Source: Deltaproteobacteria bacterium
GTDB lineage: Bacteria; Desulfobacterota; B13-G15; RBG-16-54-18
Assembly (NCBI GenBank): GCA_003646745.1
Contig: QMLM01000088.1
Location: forward strand, 1 to 6,995
Length of the DNA stretch: 6,995 nt
Reading direction: 5' to 3'
A model generated the notes under the pieces. It made no database searches, was not told the DNA's origin, and saw nothing but the letters and a program-made list of their open reading frames with translations. Position 1 is the first letter of the stretch. Each line of letters opens with the position of its first letter. Positions 5,131 through 6,995 of the stretch are shown one piece after another. Position numbers and translations under genes: made by a program.

Positions 5131-6478
5131 ATCCCAGGGTATTTTGAACCGTTTCGGCCATGGCATCGGCCATCCTGGATATCTTTACCTCATCTTCCCC
5201 TTCGACCATTATCCTCACCACGGGCTCCGTCCCTGAATACCTTATCAATATCCTCCCCCTCTCGCCCAATAGCCTTTTAAACTCCTCTACCATCTGTTGG
5301 ATCTCGCGGATTTGAGAAAGGTCCCTCTTGTTCTTAACCCTGATATTGCGCTGGGTTTGAGGAAAGACGACCATCACCTTGGAAAGTTCGGCAAGAGTTA
5401 CCCCCTTTTTCATCATGATGGCCAATACCTGTAGGGCGGTGATGATCCCGTCCCCCGTGGTGTTGTAATCTAAGAAGACGATATGCCCTGATTGCTCACC
5501 CCCCAGGTTGTATCCTCCCCTCAACATCTCCTCCACCACATAGCGATCCCCCACGGGGGCCCTCACGACCCTTCCCCCAGCTTCTTTAAGGGCCATCTCC
5601 AAACCCATGTTGCTCATTACCGTAGCCACCAGCGTATTTTCCCTTAATATCCCCTCTTTTATCATATCTAAGGCACAGATGGCCATGACGTGATCTCCGT
5701 CTATCAGTTTTCCCCGATGATCCACAAAGACCACCCGATCGGCATCTCCGTCTAAGGCCATCCCCAGATCGGCGTCTTTCTCCACCACCAACCGGCTGAT
5801 TAACTCGGGGTGAAGAGAACCACAATTGAGGTTGATGTTTTCTCCATCAGGTTCCACCCCCACGCAGTGGATCTCTGCCCCCAACTCTTCCAATACCGTT
5901 GGGGCCACTTTGTAAGCTGCACCATTGGCACAGTCCACAACGATCCTTAACCCCTCTAGGGTGAGATGTTCGGGGAAGGTGTGTTTTAAAAAGACCACGT
6001 ATCTGCCCACGGCATCATCGATCCTGAAGGCCTTTCCCACCTCTGCGCCTGTAGGGCGTACCCTGTCCAACTCGCCGGAGAAGATGAGTTCCTCTATCCT
6101 CTGTTCCATATCGTCGGCAAGCTTAAAACCGTCCCCGGAAAAGATCTTGATCCCGTTGTCACAGAAGGGGTTATGGGAAGCGGAGACAACCACCCCTGCA
6201 TCGGCACGCATATCTGCGGTGATAAATGCAATCCCAGGAGTAGGCAGGGGGCCCACCAACAGGACATCTCCACCCATGGAACATATACCTGAGGCCAAGG
6301 CGGTCTCCAACATGTAACCGGAAAGCCGCGTATCCTTCCCCAACACGATTCTATGTCTGCCCTTTTTGTTCCTAAAGAGGTAGGCCGTAGCCCTTCCTAT
6401 AAGCATAGCCATCTCCCCGGTCATGGGATCTTCATTGGCTATTCCCCGCACTCCATCTGTCCCGAACAACTTCCTCAT
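5129..6478 (-). CDS. glmM: Phosphoglucosamine mutase
   Basis: The 449-residue cytoplasmic enzyme interconverts glucosamine-6-phosphate and glucosamine-1-phosphate, feeding UDP-GlcNAc for peptidoglycan and lipopolysaccharide. Its length is typical (about 445-450). It is a four-domain alpha-D-phosphohexomutase: FGTDGVRG (5-12) at the N-terminus; the catalytic phosphoserine loop VVSASHNP (97-104) with S101; the Mg2+ loop ALDGDADR (241-248) with D243, D245 and D247; the sugar-specificity loop GGEQSGH (326-332); and the phosphate-binding loop RYSGTEP (413-419). GEQSGH at the sugar loop points to GlmM rather than a phosphoglucomutase/phosphomannomutase. The ATG at 6478 overlaps the upstream ybbR stop (ATGA), with AGGGGA a few bases before it. 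GlmM usually needs activating phosphorylation at the serine, and in several bacteria it also binds and restrains the diadenylate cyclase CdaA. Confidence 0.97.
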   Translation of the reverse strand: MRKLFGTDGVRGIANEDPMTGEMAMLIGRATAYLFRNKKGRHRIVLGKDTRLSGYMLETALASGICSMGGDVLLVGPLPTPGIAFITADMRADAGVVVSASHNPFCDNGIKIFSGDGFKLADDMEQRIEELIFSGELDRVRPTGAEVGKAFRIDDAVGRYVVFLKHTFPEHLTLEGLRIVVDCANGAAYKVAPTVLEELGAEIHCVGVEPDGENINLNCGSLHPELISRLVVEKDADLGMALDGDADRVVFVDHRGKLIDGDHVMAICALDMIKEGILRENTLVATVMSNMGLEMALKEAGGRVVRAPVGDRYVVEEMLRGGYNLGGEQSGHIVFLDYNTTGDGIITALQVLAIMMKKGVTLAELSKVMVVFPQTQRNIRVKNKRDLSQIREIQQMVEEFKRLLGERGRILIRYSGTEPVVRIMVEGEDEVKISRMADAMAETVQNTLG

Positions 6479-6995
6479 TTTTCCCCTGCCTTCTGTTTTA
6501 TCTCAACGGTGACCTTAACCCTCTTCTCTACACCTTTTTTTAATTTTATATCGGCAAGTCTAAGAGGTACTTCTACCTTTACGGTCTCTTTAAGATCGGA
6601 GATATTGACTTCCTCGGTCAACACTTCCCTCATCCCCAACAATTGGGTGCGCGCCCCTTGTAGATTGATATAAGGGGGATCAACGCTGATCCTGGTAACT
6701 CGATAGCCCTTGGCAGGTCTTCCCCTTACTACCGCCTTGACCCGCAATATCTTATCCACCACCCGATCGATCTCAACCTTAAGGGAGGAGGGGCTTATCT
6801 GGCTAACCTTTAGGCCTTGGGGAACGTTTAAGTTGTCTGGGAGGATGTCAAAGGAGTTCGCCCCAGGCCTGGCGTGGGAGAGGTCGATCCTTGCCCTGAT
6901 CTCCTTAGTAGAAAGTCTCTGCAGGTGCGAAAGGGGACCGTTAATGCGTACATTTACGGCCTCTTCACTCATGTGAGTAACGATTAGATTTGAGG
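6475..6995 (-). CDS. YbbR/CdaR-domain protein, C-terminal part (truncated by window edge)
   Basis: The reading frame stays open through the right edge, where it reads SNLIVTH before the first internal ATG at 6972. No SD precedes that ATG, so the gene begins outside the window. About 173 residues are visible. They contain YbbR-type beta-rich repeats: VNVRINGP (residues 6-13 counted from the ATG at 6972) to ISPSSLKVEID (59-69), and a second unit, VKAVVRGRPAKGYRVTRISV (78-97), to the end. The P.KGY.V..I.V.PP.I...G pattern (86-106) is characteristic. Full-length members usually have an N-terminal membrane anchor and present the repeats outside the membrane, as in CdaR, which regulates the c-di-AMP synthase CdaA. 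The anchor is not visible here. The gene is followed by glmM with a 4 bp overlap, the order commonly seen in cdaA-ybbR-glmM clusters. A basic tail (KQKAGEK) ends the protein. Confidence 0.88.
   Translation of the reverse strand, partial: SNLIVTHMSEEAVNVRINGPLSHLQRLSTKEIRARIDLSHARPGANSFDILPDNLNVPQGLKVSQISPSSLKVEIDRVVDKILRVKAVVRGRPAKGYRVTRISVDPPYINLQGARTQLLGMREVLTEEVNISDLKETVKVEVPLRLADIKLKKGVEKRVKVTVEIKQKAGEK

Noticed and set aside
5586..5825. Open frame of 79 codons on the minus strand within glmM
   Set aside because: It is an out-of-frame reading of the glmM Mg2+-loop region with biased Arg/Gly composition; glmM is intact there.
6475..6972. YbbR protein as a complete 165-residue gene starting at the ATG at 6972
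   Set aside because: The frame is open to the window edge with YbbR-like sequence, no SD precedes the ATG, and the usual membrane anchor is missing. It is a truncated gene.
1..6995. CRISPR array, tRNA/rRNA, insertion sequence or prophage genes
   Set aside because: No regularly spaced repeats, tRNA-like cloverleaf, transposase motifs or phage structural proteins were recognised on either strand.

Overview
This looks like a chromosomal segment of a free-living bacterium with about 50% GC (estimated by eye). Coding is dense, Shine-Dalgarno (SD) sites are purine-rich, and AGG (Arg) and ATA (Ile) codons are frequent. The order ybbR - glmM - pdxJ is one I associate with Desulfobacterota (former Deltaproteobacteria) and related lineages. 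That placement is inference, and the lineage is not proven by the sequence.

Left part: a minus-strand gene cut by the window edge (1-355) encodes the N-terminal half-domain of a B12-binding radical SAM protein. It is head-to-head with a plus-strand adenine deaminase gene (ade, 473-2188) across a 117 bp intergenic region. Middle: an AT-richer insert of about 0.8 kb holds a two-gene toxin-antitoxin module, a Phd/YefM-type antitoxin (2280-2540) and a PIN-domain VapC-type toxin (2537-2968). The two genes overlap by 4 bp. They are preceded by a near-consensus sigma70-type promoter (TTGACA-N17-TAAAAT) with a 25 bp inverted repeat over its -10/start region, the expected layout for autorepression. 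Next comes an M20-family zinc metallohydrolase (3070-4413) with its own probable promoter.

Right part: three minus-strand genes form a tightly packed operon read from the right edge leftwards. They are a partial ybbR/cdaR-domain protein (6475 to beyond 6995), phosphoglucosamine mutase glmM (5129-6478) and pyridoxine 5'-phosphate synthase pdxJ (4376-5116). Coupling is by an ATGA overlap (ybbR/glmM) and by an SD that overlaps the glmM stop (glmM/pdxJ). The operon's promoter and probably a diadenylate cyclase gene lie outside the window. pdxJ and the M20 gene converge and overlap by 38 bp at their 3' ends.

Functionally, glmM supplies glucosamine-1-phosphate for peptidoglycan and lipopolysaccharide, ybbR-type proteins usually regulate c-di-AMP synthesis, pdxJ makes vitamin B6, and ade salvages purines. 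I see no RNA gene, CRISPR array, insertion sequence or prophage. No stretch over 300 bp lacks a gene. Nothing here is convincingly a new system; the most informative non-coding structure is the toxin-antitoxin promoter/operator.
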